Notes under the pieces: generated by a model
Database searches by the model: none
Told to the model about the DNA's origin: nothing
Seen by the model: only the letters and a program-made list of their open reading frames with translations
DNA from: Pseudomonadota bacterium
GTDB lineage: Bacteria > Pseudomonadota > Gammaproteobacteria > Pseudomonadales > Moraxellaceae
NCBI GenBank assembly: GCA_023393635.1
Contig: JAEWKT010000004.1
Span: forward strand, 15,723-79,722
Reading direction: 5' to 3'
DNA length: 64,000 nt
In this document: piece by piece, positions 25,120-34,119 of the stretch
Position numbering within the stretch: position 1 is the stretch's first letter
Layout of the letters: every line of letters starts with the position of its first letter
Position numbers and translations under genes: made by a program

Positions 25120-26406
25120 ATGAAATTTATAAAAACACTGAATGGACAAATCCTACTGGCCGCCATTTTGGGTATCTTGTTTGGCGTGTTTCTTACTCAT
25201 ATTGAACCCAATGGCAGCTTGCATAGTAGTAGCCTCTATGGCTTGGGTATTGCCAGCAGTATTTTTATTGGCTTATTAAAATTAATTTTAATTCCTCTTA
25301 TTTTCTGCTCGATCGTGGTGGGCGTATCTAGCTTACAAGCCCATGCGCAAATTCATCGGGTGTGGAAAATTACCGTGCTTTGTTGCTTGGTCACCACGGC
25401 TATTGCGGTCACCATTGGCATCTTGTCGGCGCACCTGTTTGCCACTGGCAAAGGTTTGGATATTACCGTATTTCAGCAGGCGATGGCGGGTTTTGAAGCC
25501 ACGCAGCACTTCACACCTTCCGAGTTTATTGGTCAGTTTATTCATGGCGTTTTGATTAACCCATTTAAGGCCATGGCAGATAATAATGTGCTGGCGGTGG
25601 TGGTGTTTGCACTGATGGTTGGTGCCGCCTTGGTAGCAGGCGGTAAACGCTTTGAAACCATTAATACTTTTTTCACTCAGTCGTTTCAGCTCATCATGCA
25701 TATTGTGGGCTGGATCATGTGGCTCGCACCAATTGGCATTTTTGCCTTATTAGCCCAACTAATTGCCACCGAAAGCCTTGATGTTTTAGGCAGTCTGGCT
25801 GCCTTTGCTGCTGTAGTGACGGGCACCACTATTTTTCATGGTTTGATCATTTTGCCGCTCCTGTTGTGGATCTTTGGCAGAATGTCGCCTTTAAAATTTT
25901 TTAGGGGCGCGCGCCCTGCATTAATTACGGCATTTGCTACCAGCTCTAGTACCGCCACCATGCCAGTAAGCATGCAATGTGCGCGTGAAAACTTGGGCGT
26001 TCAACCCAGCATTGTGGGTTTTGTGATACCACTTGGCTCACAAATGAACATGGATGGCACAGCATTATACGAAGCGGCAGCGGCACTATTCATTGCCAAT
26101 TTAGTGGGAATGGATTTAAGTGTTGGCCAGCAAGTGGTTGTGTGCTTAACCGCCATGATTGCCTCATTAGGGGCACCAGGTATCCCCAGTGCAGGCATGG
26201 TCACCATGATTATGGTGTTGCAATCGGTAGGTTTACCCGCAGAAGCAGTGGCTATTTTATTGCCCATTGACCGCATATTGGACACTGTGCGTACGGTGGT
26301 TAATGTGCAGGGTGATATGATGATTAGTGTGGTGGTGCAGCGCTTTGCAGGAGGACAAACCAGCGATGGGGCAGCGGTGCTACCTGCAACCCATACGCTG
26401 GACTAA
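25120..26406 (+). CDS. Dicarboxylate/amino acid:cation symporter (DAACS)
   Basis: 428 residues, eight helices plus two re-entrant loops, of the glutamate/C4-dicarboxylate symporter family (GltP/DctA). The serine-rich hairpin FATSSSTATMPVS, the motif LGSQMNMDGTALYE and the late APGIPSAG and PIDRILDTVRTVVNVQGD (sodium/proton and substrate site) are all visible. The substrate may be glutamate, aspartate, succinate or a neutral amino acid. No strong ribosome site precedes the ATG. Convergent with engB. Confidence 0.9.
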   Translation: MKFIKTLNGQILLAAILGILFGVFLTHIEPNGSLHSSSLYGLGIASSIFIGLLKLILIPLIFCSIVVGVSSLQAHAQIHRVWKITVLCCLVTTAIAVTIGILSAHLFATGKGLDITVFQQAMAGFEATQHFTPSEFIGQFIHGVLINPFKAMADNNVLAVVVFALMVGAALVAGGKRFETINTFFTQSFQLIMHIVGWIMWLAPIGIFALLAQLIATESLDVLGSLAAFAAVVTGTTIFHGLIILPLLLWIFGRMSPLKFFRGARPALITAFATSSSTATMPVSMQCARENLGVQPSIVGFVIPLGSQMNMDGTALYEAAAALFIANLVGMDLSVGQQVVVCLTAMIASLGAPGIPSAGMVTMIMVLQSVGLPAEAVAILLPIDRILDTVRTVVNVQGDMMISVVVQRFAGGQTSDGAAVLPATHTLD

Positions 26407-26449
26407 AAAGTGCAGCGTGGCCATAAAACCCAGTGAATGCACTGAGAAG

Positions 26450-27382
26450 TTAGTCTTGCTTTAGATCATCTGTGTCCAGATCATTTACCTCAAAATCAGC
26501 TTGCTCTAGGTCATGTTCGCCCAGCACAGGAATATCATCAATATTAATGCCTTCAAGGCCAGTAGTTTTAGTGTTTAATTCAGTGCCTAAGCCATCAAGG
26601 TCAACATCTGGATGCAATGACATGTCCTGCGTATTCAGCGTGTTTTCTGCTGGATTAATCGCCTTGCCATCTTCATCAATCACATAATTCAGGCGGCCAG
26701 CCATCACCATGGCCAATTCTTCTAAACCTTCTTTATTGAGCGATGAAAACAGTTGAATTGAAAAATCGAGCTTCATGGCTTTCAATTGCTTTTTGACATC
26801 TTGTAAGGCGGCACTAGCTGGGCCACGATTCAGCTTGTCTGATTTGGTCAATAAAATATGAATGAATAAATGTCGATCTTTGGCCCATTGCAGCATCATG
26901 CGGTCAAAATCTTGCAATGGATGGCGCACATCCATCAACAACACTAAACCCGTTAAACTTTTACGCTCAATTAAGTAGTTCTGTAGTTCTTTTTGCCAAA
27001 CTTTTTTCATTTCTTCGGGCACGGCAGCGTAGCCATAACCAGGCAAGTCCACCAAACGCTGATCAGGGTTGCCCAAAGTGAAAAAGTTAATCATTTGCGT
27101 GCGGCCAGGACGTTTAGAGGCACGCGCAAGTTGACGTTGGTTGGTAATGGTATTAATGGCACTAGATTTGCCCGCATTAGAACGGCCAGCAAAAGCAATT
27201 TCAAAGCCTGTGTCTTCAACACATAAATCTAATTTGGGCGCACTCATCAGGAATTCAGCCTGACGCAACCAGCTTAAAGCACTACTTGCATAAGCACTAA
27301 GTGCCTTATTAGGTGCTTTGGCATAAGAAATTTTCTGAAAATTTTTCTTTTTGGGTGGCGCTTTTTTAGGTTTGGTGTGCAT
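26450..27382 (-). CDS. engB: Ribosome biogenesis GTPase EngB (YihA) with long charged tails
   Basis: 310 residues. The GTPase core has G1 GRSNAGKSS, G3 DLPGYGYAAV, and G4 TKSDKL, as in EngB/YsxC/YihA, which acts in assembly of the large ribosomal subunit. E. coli YihA is about 210 residues; here about 45 extra N-terminal residues are Lys-rich (KPKKAPPKKKNFQK) and about 80 extra C-terminal residues are acidic (ending EVNDLDTDDLKQD). The Met at 27382 is taken as start; an internal Met before SAPKLDL would give the conventional N-terminus. Convergent with the symporter. Confidence 0.92.
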   Translation of the reverse strand: MHTKPKKAPPKKKNFQKISYAKAPNKALSAYASSALSWLRQAEFLMSAPKLDLCVEDTGFEIAFAGRSNAGKSSAINTITNQRQLARASKRPGRTQMINFFTLGNPDQRLVDLPGYGYAAVPEEMKKVWQKELQNYLIERKSLTGLVLLMDVRHPLQDFDRMMLQWAKDRHLFIHILLTKSDKLNRGPASAALQDVKKQLKAMKLDFSIQLFSSLNKEGLEELAMVMAGRLNYVIDEDGKAINPAENTLNTQDMSLHPDVDLDGLGTELNTKTTGLEGINIDDIPVLGEHDLEQADFEVNDLDTDDLKQD

Positions 27383-27488
27383 GGCAATTAAAATGGCATA
27401 ATCAGGGCTTAAAATACAGTATAAAGGGTTTAACACCAATTAGCGAAATCACAGTTTTGTTTTACTTTATTTTTAGTGAATTCAGCGT

Positions 27489-27965
27489 TTAAACCGCAGC
27501 AGGAGGTGGTAGATAATTCATTAAGTCAATTATCTCAATGCGATTATCAACCTTAAAGCCAGTTTGCACAGGCACTTTAATCATGTCAGCCAATGTGTAT
27601 TCATCCAAATGATCAAAAAACACTTGTAACGCATTGTCTAGTACTGATTTTAAGGTGCAGCTACTACGCAAGATACAGGGTGGATCACCACAGTTTACCA
27701 GCGAAATATTGTTTTCTAAAATTTTAACTGCTTGGCCTAAACGGTATTCTTTAGCATCGCGTGCCAAACTAATGCCACCACCTTTACCGCGAGTAGTCAC
27801 TACCCAGCCTTGTTTGGCCATAAAATGCACCACCTTCATCAAGTGGTTTTGCGATACCGATAACTCTTTCGCCATTTCACTGATTGTAAATGGCGTAGCA
27901 CGCGCAGGCTGGGTTAAATACATCAGCACACGCAGTCCATAATCAGTAAAACGGTTAATTTGCAT
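27489..27965 (-). CDS. nsrR: Nitric-oxide-sensing repressor NsrR (Rrf2 family)
   Basis: 158 residues. The winged helix-turn-helix (QINRFTDYGLRVLMYL, LSVSQNHLMKVVHFM) is followed by the cluster-binding cysteines Cys92, Cys97 and Cys103 with the C-x4-C-x5-C spacing of NsrR. NsrR holds an iron-sulfur cluster that nitric oxide destroys, releasing its targets. It lies directly downstream of hmp on the same strand, and an NsrR-like operator is found at the hmp promoter. The ATG at 27965 is used; a GTG four codons earlier is less likely. Confidence 0.9.
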   Translation of the reverse strand: MQINRFTDYGLRVLMYLTQPARATPFTISEMAKELSVSQNHLMKVVHFMAKQGWVVTTRGKGGGISLARDAKEYRLGQAVKILENNISLVNCGDPPCILRSSCTLKSVLDNALQVFFDHLDEYTLADMIKVPVQTGFKVDNRIEIIDLMNYLPPPAAV

Positions 27966-28013
27966 GATTAAAACCACACCTTTAACAAATAAATAGTTGC
28001 CTAAAAAAGCAAC

Positions 28014-28039
28014 GGGCTGGTCATAGTATATGCCAGCCC
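28014..28039 (-). terminator. Possible terminator or attenuator between hmp and nsrR
   Basis: A 7-bp stem (28014-28020 with 28033-28039) is followed on the reverse strand, after six bases, by a run of six Ts. The gap makes it a weak terminator; it may allow partial read-through into nsrR. Confidence 0.35.
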
Positions 28040-28084
28040 TATTACAAAGTATATTTTAATCAGCCTTGGCCAATTAAAGTAAAA

Positions 28085-29302
28085 TTAACTAAATGTCACC
28101 CCACCAGTGCCAAATGCTTCAGTGTGAATTTGAGCAGGTTGAATGCCACGTGCCACCAGTGCTTTATGCTGTTCCTGCATAAACGGAACAGGCCCACACA
28201 AGTAATAATCTGCATCTGTAGGCAATTGCTCATCACTTAAACTGCTTAGGTCTAAACGTCCAGCCACATCATAATCATCGCCTTGTACTTCAGATTCCTG
28301 TGGGAACTCATAAGCCACCAAAGTGTTTAACTGAGAATGCTCAGCTTTTAAATCTTTTAAATGCTGTTTCATGGCATGGACTTTGCCATCACGGCAGGCA
28401 TGAATAAACTGCACAGGCTGTGGCATATTTAAGCTCACCAAATGGTTCAGCATGGCGACCATTGGGGTTAAGCCCACACCCCCACTAATCAGCACGTTTT
28501 TCTTGTTGCTATCAAACAAGAAGAAGTTACCTGTTGGGGCAGACACGTCAATTTCATCACCTTCTTGCACGTTTTGATGCAAGGTGTTGGAGACCCAGCC
28601 ACCAATCTTGTCGTCTTTAGGATCTTCACGTTTTACTGAAATACGCAAATAGTCAGGACGTGGGCTATCTGACAGGGTGTATTGACGTGGTTGTTTTAAG
28701 CCCAGCTCAGGCACCACCACACGCACAGAAATATACTGACCAGCCTGATGCGGTGCAATAGGGCCTCCATCACTTGGCTGTAAGTAAAATGAGGTAATTT
28801 CAGCACTTTCAGGCACTTTTTTAGCCACTTTAAATTTACGCCAGCCTAACCAGCTACCTTTGGTTTTTTGGTGTTCATCGTAAATACGTTTTTCAGTTTC
28901 AATAAAGATATCTGCTAGCTGGCCGTATGCTACACCCCATGCAGCAATTAACTCATCTTCCATTGGAATTTCAAGTACTTCACTAATTGAATGCAACAGG
29001 TTTTCGCCCACAATATTATAATCAGGGGCCTGAATGTTTAAGCTCACATGCTTATGAGCAACCATTTCTACCACTGGCATGAGCACTGATGGATCATCAA
29101 TGTTTTCAGCATACGCCAATACAGCACCTGCCAATGCCTGGGCTTGTGCGCCACTACGCTGGTGGCCTAAGTTAAAGGTTTCTTTTAAGTGTGGGTTATT
29201 GCCCAGCATCCGATTATAAAAATAGCTAGTGAGTGCAACACCGTTTTCACGTAGGACGGGAACAGTGGCTTTTACTAAATCGCGTTGGCTATCAGTTAAC
29301 AT
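28085..29302 (-). CDS. hmp: Flavohemoprotein, nitric oxide dioxygenase
   Basis: 405 residues with three domains: a globin domain (1-140) with proximal His85 and distal Tyr29/Gln53, an FAD domain (about 150-260, RQYTLSDSP), and an NAD-binding domain (about 265-405, GGVGLTPMVAML and CGPVPFMQEQ). It oxidises nitric oxide to nitrate using O2 and NADH. Cytoplasmic. A promoter overlapped by an NsrR-like operator sits 29 to 70 bp upstream, and nsrR follows on the same strand, so the pair forms a self-contained response to nitric oxide. Confidence 0.96.
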   Translation of the reverse strand: MLTDSQRDLVKATVPVLRENGVALTSYFYNRMLGNNPHLKETFNLGHQRSGAQAQALAGAVLAYAENIDDPSVLMPVVEMVAHKHVSLNIQAPDYNIVGENLLHSISEVLEIPMEDELIAAWGVAYGQLADIFIETEKRIYDEHQKTKGSWLGWRKFKVAKKVPESAEITSFYLQPSDGGPIAPHQAGQYISVRVVVPELGLKQPRQYTLSDSPRPDYLRISVKREDPKDDKIGGWVSNTLHQNVQEGDEIDVSAPTGNFFLFDSNKKNVLISGGVGLTPMVAMLNHLVSLNMPQPVQFIHACRDGKVHAMKQHLKDLKAEHSQLNTLVAYEFPQESEVQGDDYDVAGRLDLSSLSDEQLPTDADYYLCGPVPFMQEQHKALVARGIQPAQIHTEAFGTGGVTFS

Positions 29303-29330
29303 GACTCTTGGCTCTTTGATGGAAATCTAT

Positions 29331-29353
29331 AATATGTATATAAAATAAATCTT
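29331..29353 (-). promoter_or_regulatory. NsrR operator at the hmp promoter
   Basis: On the reverse strand the site reads AAGATTTATTT, one base, ATATACATATT: two 11-bp half-sites as in the NsrR consensus AAGATGCATTT-N-AAATGCATCTT, differing at five positions. It covers the predicted -10 box. Consensus quoted from memory. Confidence 0.65.
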
Positions 29354-29371
29354 TTAAAAATCACTTGTCAA
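29342..29371 (-). promoter_or_regulatory. Sigma-70 promoter of hmp
   Basis: Reverse-strand TTGACA (29366-29371), 18-bp spacer, TATTTT (29342-29347). The -35 is a perfect match and the -10 lies within the NsrR operator. Confidence 0.65.
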
Positions 29372-29418
29372 ATTAATTTTCAATCAAAACTGTTAACTCA
29401 AACAGGCGTGCTATTTTT

Positions 29419-30618
29419 TTACTTAAACTGCTTTAATGCCTGTGCCAAGTCCGCTTGTAAATCTTCAACCGCTTCTAAGCCAATACATAACCGCACCAAA
29501 TAATTTGATTCGAATTTTATGACGTTATTTGCAGAAAAATTAATGGGTTGGCGCATTGAGCTTAATTCATAAGGCATCACTAAACTGACAGGGCCACCCC
29601 AACTAAACCCTAACTTAAAGAGCTTTAAGGCATCGCAAAAAGCATCAATCTGCTTTAAATCATATTCAGGTTTAAAAATCATGCTCAACAATCCAGCTGC
29701 ATGGCCAGTGTCACCACATACTTGTTGCCAGTATTGATGTCCTGTGGCTTGTGGTAGGGCAGGGTGTAATACTTGTGCGACACTTTCCTGTTGTTGTAAC
29801 CAGTTGGCCAATAACTGGGTATTTTTATCTTGTTGAGCGTAACGTAATTCAAGACTGGGTAAACTTCTAATCACGCGCTCGGTGTCATCGGCTGATACCC
29901 CAATACCTTGCAGGGCATGCGTGCGTAATATGGCTAAATGCAAATCACGCTGTCTGGTCACAATACTTCCCATTAAAATATCAGCACCACCGCTTGGATA
30001 CTTGGTTAAGGCATGCACGCTGATGTCCACACTTAAATGTTCAGACGAAAAATCAAACGGAAAAAATGCCAGTCCAGCACCCCATGTATTATCCAGTACG
30101 GTTAATACACCAGTTGCCTGTGCTTTTTTAACCAAGCCGCAAAGGTCAGGAAACTCAAGCGTGACCGAGCCTGCTGCTTCTAGCCAGATGAGCTTGGTTT
30201 TTGCAGTAGGAACAAAGCTGTTCACGTCTAATGGGTTATATAATTGATACTCAATAGCAAATTGCTGGGTAAGCTGTTTGATGAGGTCTTTATTTGGACC
30301 ATAAATATTATCAGGCAACCAGACTTCATCCCCTTGATTTAAAAAGCTGAAATTGACCAGACTAATAGCTGACAGACCACTGGGTGCCAGCACGCAATAT
30401 TCACCGCCTTCCAGTTGGGCAATTTTATCGGCCAGCGCATAGGTAGTTGGCGTGCCATGCAAGCCATAACTATAGTCATAATCATCCTGCCAGTGCCGTT
30501 TGCGCATGGCCTGTGTTGACTCAAAAAACACGGTAGAGGCACGATACACTGGTGGTTGCACCGCGCTAAAATTAGTAGGTATTTGCTTGCTGGGATGAAT
30601 CAGTTGAGTAATTGGCAT
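29419..30618 (-). CDS. metC: Cystathionine beta-lyase (MetC-type PLP enzyme)
   Basis: 399 residues of the Cys/Met-metabolism PLP family. The PLP-binding lysine is in HALTKYPSGG, and the cofactor-binding region YGLHGTPTTYAL, APSGLSAISL and LDNTWGAGL fit. It is expected to split cystathionine to homocysteine, pyruvate and ammonia in methionine synthesis; the related cystathionine gamma-synthase/lyase types cannot be fully excluded. Start is uncertain: Mets at 30618 and 30654 both have weak ribosome sites, and the shorter form matches the family length. Confidence 0.85.
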   Translation of the reverse strand: MPITQLIHPSKQIPTNFSAVQPPVYRASTVFFESTQAMRKRHWQDDYDYSYGLHGTPTTYALADKIAQLEGGEYCVLAPSGLSAISLVNFSFLNQGDEVWLPDNIYGPNKDLIKQLTQQFAIEYQLYNPLDVNSFVPTAKTKLIWLEAAGSVTLEFPDLCGLVKKAQATGVLTVLDNTWGAGLAFFPFDFSSEHLSVDISVHALTKYPSGGADILMGSIVTRQRDLHLAILRTHALQGIGVSADDTERVIRSLPSLELRYAQQDKNTQLLANWLQQQESVAQVLHPALPQATGHQYWQQVCGDTGHAAGLLSMIFKPEYDLKQIDAFCDALKLFKLGFSWGGPVSLVMPYELSSMRQPINFSANNVIKFESNYLVRLCIGLEAVEDLQADLAQALKQFK

Positions 30619-30888
30619 TAGGGTGCTTGGCCTGCATATAATTGAGTCGGTCATAGGGCTTATACATCTGGCAAAATGTGGCAATAAGTCTTCACGCTAA
30701 ATAATTTATCGTTCAGTTTCAACAGCAATTCTGCTTTATCTACTAGGTTTGGCTTGCAATTTCACAATAAATTACCTGATGAGTTATCAAAGCACTGCAA
30801 AGCTGCAACGGTTTTATATGCAAACAACACATTTGGCTGCAAGGCTGCATGTTCTAATAAAATACCGTTGTTAATCATAGGAAGACCC

Positions 30889-31653
30889 ATGCAGCCGACT
30901 TTACGCGTTCATTATTTTCAGCATATTGCTCATGAAGGCTATGGTAGTCCTGAGCAGCACTTAAAAGAAAAAGGGGCAGTGCTGAGTCATACAGAGTTTT
31001 TTGCTCTGGATCGTGGTGAACAGGCAGAAAACCTGCCTAGCGCTTTACCTAAGCATGATGACGTGGATTTATTAATTGTCATGGGCGGCGTGATGAGTGT
31101 GAACGACGAAACTACTTATCCCTGGCTTAAACAGGAAAAAGACTGGATTAGAAAGTTTATGGCAAAAGATAAACCTGTGATCGGGCTTTGTCTGGGTAGC
31201 CAGCTCATTGCCAGTTGCATGGGGGCAGAAGTTCATAAAAATCATTACGAAGAAATTGGCTGGTGGTCTATTTTTAAGGTTGATGGCGCTGCCCAGCATG
31301 ATTCTGGCCAAAGTATTTTTGATTTTCCCGATGATTTAATTGCCTTAAGCTGGCATAACGAAACCTTTGAGTTGCCAGAAGGTGCGGTGCTGCTGGCGGG
31401 TAGTGCAGCGTGTGCCAAACAGGCCTATCAATATAAACACAATGTGCTGGCTTTTCAGTTTCACCCTGAAATTACCCCCATTAATCTGGCATTATTTTTA
31501 GAAGAAAAGCCTGATATGGAAAATAAAGATGGCACTTATATCCAATCCTTTGAAGAACTCATGGATACCTCGTTAGATACCTTTAAGCCTGCCAATGACA
31601 TGCTCAACTGCGCCATTGATTTTGTGCTGGATGCTACCGTTAAAACAGGATGA
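30889..31653 (+). CDS. Class I glutamine amidotransferase-like protein
   Basis: 254 residues resembling the stand-alone GMP-synthase-like amidotransferases. The nucleophile motif is GLCLGSQ, the catalytic pair lies in FHPEITP, and LLIVMGGVMSVND precedes them. The acceptor of the released ammonia is unknown; some relatives act in detoxification or polyamine/gamma-glutamyl breakdown. The ATG at 30889 follows GGAAG; the frame stays open upstream to 30754 but that part is not protein-like. Divergent from metC. Confidence 0.82.
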   Translation: MQPTLRVHYFQHIAHEGYGSPEQHLKEKGAVLSHTEFFALDRGEQAENLPSALPKHDDVDLLIVMGGVMSVNDETTYPWLKQEKDWIRKFMAKDKPVIGLCLGSQLIASCMGAEVHKNHYEEIGWWSIFKVDGAAQHDSGQSIFDFPDDLIALSWHNETFELPEGAVLLAGSAACAKQAYQYKHNVLAFQFHPEITPINLALFLEEKPDMENKDGTYIQSFEELMDTSLDTFKPANDMLNCAIDFVLDATVKTG

Positions 31654-32119
31654 CAAGCTGTCTGGTGCTGTTGATTTAGTTGTTAATCTGATAGTAGCGC
31701 ATTATTGGCCATATATTATTCACGCTTTATTTATTACCAATTATATTTAGCCTGCAAAAATATAGCGTAAACAAGGCTAAGGGCGCAATCACGCATCAAA
31801 ATGGCTGCTTGCTTTTAAACCAGTTAATCCTTACAATAGCCCACCCCTTAGAAAGGACAAGCAATTTATTGCTTTCTCATCGCCTAAGACCAATGCTTTT
31901 GCAAATGGTTAGGGTAATAACACAAGGTCTGCTTTTTTAAAGTATTACTGCGTTTTGTTGCCTAGGGAAGGTTGGTGTTGCACTGCACTATCAACCTCGA
32001 CAGTTGGGGCATCGTTCTCAACCTTAGTGATATTCACTGCCTTTGACCCTCATGCCCTTTGTAAGGCAGAAGAGGCGCGTCAAAGGTGATTCTTTATTAT
32101 CTGGCTTGGAGTAACTGGT
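31654..32119 (+). other. S10 operon upstream and leader region
   Basis: 466 bp with no gene. It holds a good promoter at 31809-31837 and, after it, a roughly 275-nt leader rich in self-complementary segments. Two alternative stems share bases: 32037-32043 with 32063-32069 (7 bp), and 32040-32047 with 32079-32086 (8 bp). Such mutually exclusive pairing is typical of control leaders; in E. coli ribosomal protein L4 acts on the S10 leader. Confidence 0.5.
31809..31837 (+). promoter_or_regulatory. Sigma-70 promoter of the S10 operon
   Basis: TTGCTT (31809-31814), 17-bp spacer, TACAAT (31832-31837). It is the best promoter match in the gap before rpsJ. Confidence 0.55.
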
Positions 32120-32431
32120 ATGGCTAACCAGAGAATCCGTATTCGCCTGAAGTCATTTGATCATCGTCTGATTGATCAATCTGCTCAGGAAATCGTAGAG
32201 ACTGCAAAGCGCACTGGTGCGCAAGTATGTGGTCCGATTCCGATGCCTACTCGCATCGAACGCTTTAATATTTTGACCTCACCTCACGTCAACAAAGACG
32301 CGCGGGATCAATATGAAATCCGTACCCACAAACGCATGGTTGATATCGTACAGCCAACTGATAAAACAGTTGATGCACTGATGAAACTCGATCTTGCTGC
32401 TGGTGTTGATGTACAGATCGCACTTGGTTAA
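32120..32431 (+). CDS. rpsJ: 30S ribosomal protein S10
   Basis: 103 residues (family about 103), beginning ANQRIRIRLKSFDHRLID and containing GPIPMPTRIERF, the S10 fingerprint. S10 (NusE) also joins the antitermination complex with NusB. First gene of the S10 operon, preceded by TTGGAG and a structured leader. A 95-bp gap separates it from rplC, the widest inside this operon. Confidence 0.98.
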   Translation: MANQRIRIRLKSFDHRLIDQSAQEIVETAKRTGAQVCGPIPMPTRIERFNILTSPHVNKDARDQYEIRTHKRMVDIVQPTDKTVDALMKLDLAAGVDVQIALG

Positions 32432-32526
32432 TAGGTGTGTGTTAAGGCTTTCGGTAAGTTGATGCAAATCACGCTTTTATAAATAGCACAAATGCTCAAC
32501 AAGCCGCTTTTTAAGAGGTTAAACAA

Positions 32527-33165
32527 ATGGCTATTGGTCTAGTCGGTCGTAAGTGCGGGATGACCCGTATCTTCACAGAAGCCGGCGTCTCCGTGCCTGT
32601 TACGGTGATCGAAGTTGATCCTAACCGTATTACACAGATCAAGACACTTGAAACTGATGGTTACCAAGCAATTCAGGTAACTACAGGCGAGCGTCGTGAG
32701 TCGCGCGTTACTGGCGCTCAAAAAGGTCACTTTGCGAAAGCTGGTGTCGCTGCTGGTCGTGTGGTTAAAGAATTCCGCGCTGCTGAAGCTGATCTTGAAG
32801 GTCGCGAAGTTGGCGGTACCTTAAATGTTGATTTGTTCACTGTTGGTCAAATTGTTGATGTAACTGGGCAAAGCAAAGGTAAAGGTTTTCAGGGTGGTGT
32901 TAAGCGCTGGAACTTCCGCACACAAGATGCAACTCATGGTAACTCGGTTTCTCACCGTGTACATGGTTCTACTGGTCAAAACCAGACCCCTGGTCGCGTG
33001 TTCAAAGGCAAGAAAATGGCTGGACACATGGGTGATGAGCGTGTAACCGTGCAGGGTCTTGAAGTGGTATCTATTGATACAGAACGTTCAGTTCTTGTGG
33101 TCAAAGGTGCTGTACCCGGATCGATTGGTGGCGACGTTATCGTTCGTCCTACCATCAAGGCCTGA
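32527..33165 (+). CDS. rplC: 50S ribosomal protein L3
   Basis: 212 residues. It has the L3 fingerprint VTGQSKGKGFQGGVKRWNF and SVSHRVHGSTGQNQTPGRVFKGKKMAGHMG, the long loop that reaches the peptidyl-transferase centre, including the conserved Gln that is methylated in E. coli. AAGAGGT precedes the ATG. Early assembly protein of the large subunit. Confidence 0.98.
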   Translation: MAIGLVGRKCGMTRIFTEAGVSVPVTVIEVDPNRITQIKTLETDGYQAIQVTTGERRESRVTGAQKGHFAKAGVAAGRVVKEFRAAEADLEGREVGGTLNVDLFTVGQIVDVTGQSKGKGFQGGVKRWNFRTQDATHGNSVSHRVHGSTGQNQTPGRVFKGKKMAGHMGDERVTVQGLEVVSIDTERSVLVVKGAVPGSIGGDVIVRPTIKA

Positions 33166-33176
33166 GGGAAATTAAC

Positions 33177-33779
33177 GTGAATCTGAAGACTGTTTCTGGT
33201 GCAGCCGTAGAGCTGTCCGACGTTGCCTTCGGCAGAGAATTCAATGAAGCCTTGGTACATCAAGTAGTTACTGCTTATTTGGCAGGCACTCGTCAAGGTT
33301 CTAAAGCACAAAAATCTCGTGCAGAAGTTTCTGGTGGTGGTAAAAAACCTTTTAAACAAAAAGGTACTGGTCGCGCGCGTGCGGGTTCTATTCGTAGCCC
33401 AATCTGGCGTGGTGGTGGTAAAACTTTTGCAGCCCGTCCACAAGACTGGTCACAAAAAGTAAACCGCAAAATGTATCGTGGCGCAATGCAATGCATTCTG
33501 GCTGAACTTGTTCGTCAGGAGCGTTTGGTATTGGTTGAAGATATTCAGGTATCTGCACCAAAAACCAAAGAATTGCTTGGCAAATTAAACGACTTAAATG
33601 CAACTCGTGCGTTAATCGTGACCGATGCTGTAGATGAAAATCTATATTTAGCAGCACGTAACATTCCGCATGTTGACGTGGTTGATGCAACTGCTGTCAA
33701 TCCTGTGAGCTTAATTGCGTTTGATAAAGTTGTGATGTCCGTAAGCGCTGCCAAAAAACTTGAGGTAGAACTAGGATGA
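33177..33779 (+). CDS. rplD: 50S ribosomal protein L4
   Basis: 200 residues, starting with GTG at 33177. The extended exit-tunnel loop is visible as KPFKQKGTGRARAGSIRSPIWRGGG. In E. coli L4 represses the S10 operon through the leader RNA; the structured leader before rpsJ makes a similar loop possible here. It overlaps rplW by four bases (ATGA). Confidence 0.98.
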   Translation: MNLKTVSGAAVELSDVAFGREFNEALVHQVVTAYLAGTRQGSKAQKSRAEVSGGGKKPFKQKGTGRARAGSIRSPIWRGGGKTFAARPQDWSQKVNRKMYRGAMQCILAELVRQERLVLVEDIQVSAPKTKELLGKLNDLNATRALIVTDAVDENLYLAARNIPHVDVVDATAVNPVSLIAFDKVVMSVSAAKKLEVELG

Positions 33780-34108
33780 ATAACGCACGTCTTTATCAAG
33801 TCCTAAAAGGGCCACATTATTCAGAAAAAGCTCAAGTACTCGGTGACAAACTTGGCGTTCAAGTATTTAAAGTTGACGCTACTGCCACCAAGCTTGAAAT
33901 TAAAAAAGCGGTTGAAAGTCTTTTTGGTGTACAGGTTGAATCTGTAAATACCTTAATCCAAAAAGGTAAAAGCAAGCGCTTCGGTCGTACATTGGGACGC
34001 CGTTCCGATGTCAAAAAAGCATACGTCACCCTGAAAGCTGGTCAAGATGTACAAATGGCTGACTTGGGCGATACCGCTGCTGATACTACAAGCACATCAG
34101 CGGAGTAA
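33776..34108 (+). CDS. rplW: 50S ribosomal protein L23
   Basis: 110 residues, slightly longer than the usual 100 because of an Asp/Thr/Ser-rich C-terminal tail (GDTAADTTSTSAE). The body has the L23 pattern LKGPHYSEKAQVL and GRTLGRRSDVKKAYVTL. L23 lies at the tunnel exit and docks trigger factor and SRP. Coupled to rplD by a 4-base overlap. Confidence 0.97.
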   Translation: MNNARLYQVLKGPHYSEKAQVLGDKLGVQVFKVDATATKLEIKKAVESLFGVQVESVNTLIQKGKSKRFGRTLGRRSDVKKAYVTLKAGQDVQMADLGDTAADTTSTSAE

Positions 34109-34119
34109 GGACGAAAACT

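Noticed and set aside
26409..26444. Short inverted repeats between the symporter and engB as a terminator
   Set aside because: Stems of five or six pairs and at most four Ts; too weak to call.
31654..32119. Hidden small gene before rpsJ
   Set aside because: No open frame with a ribosome site was seen; the stretch is better explained as a promoter and structured leader.
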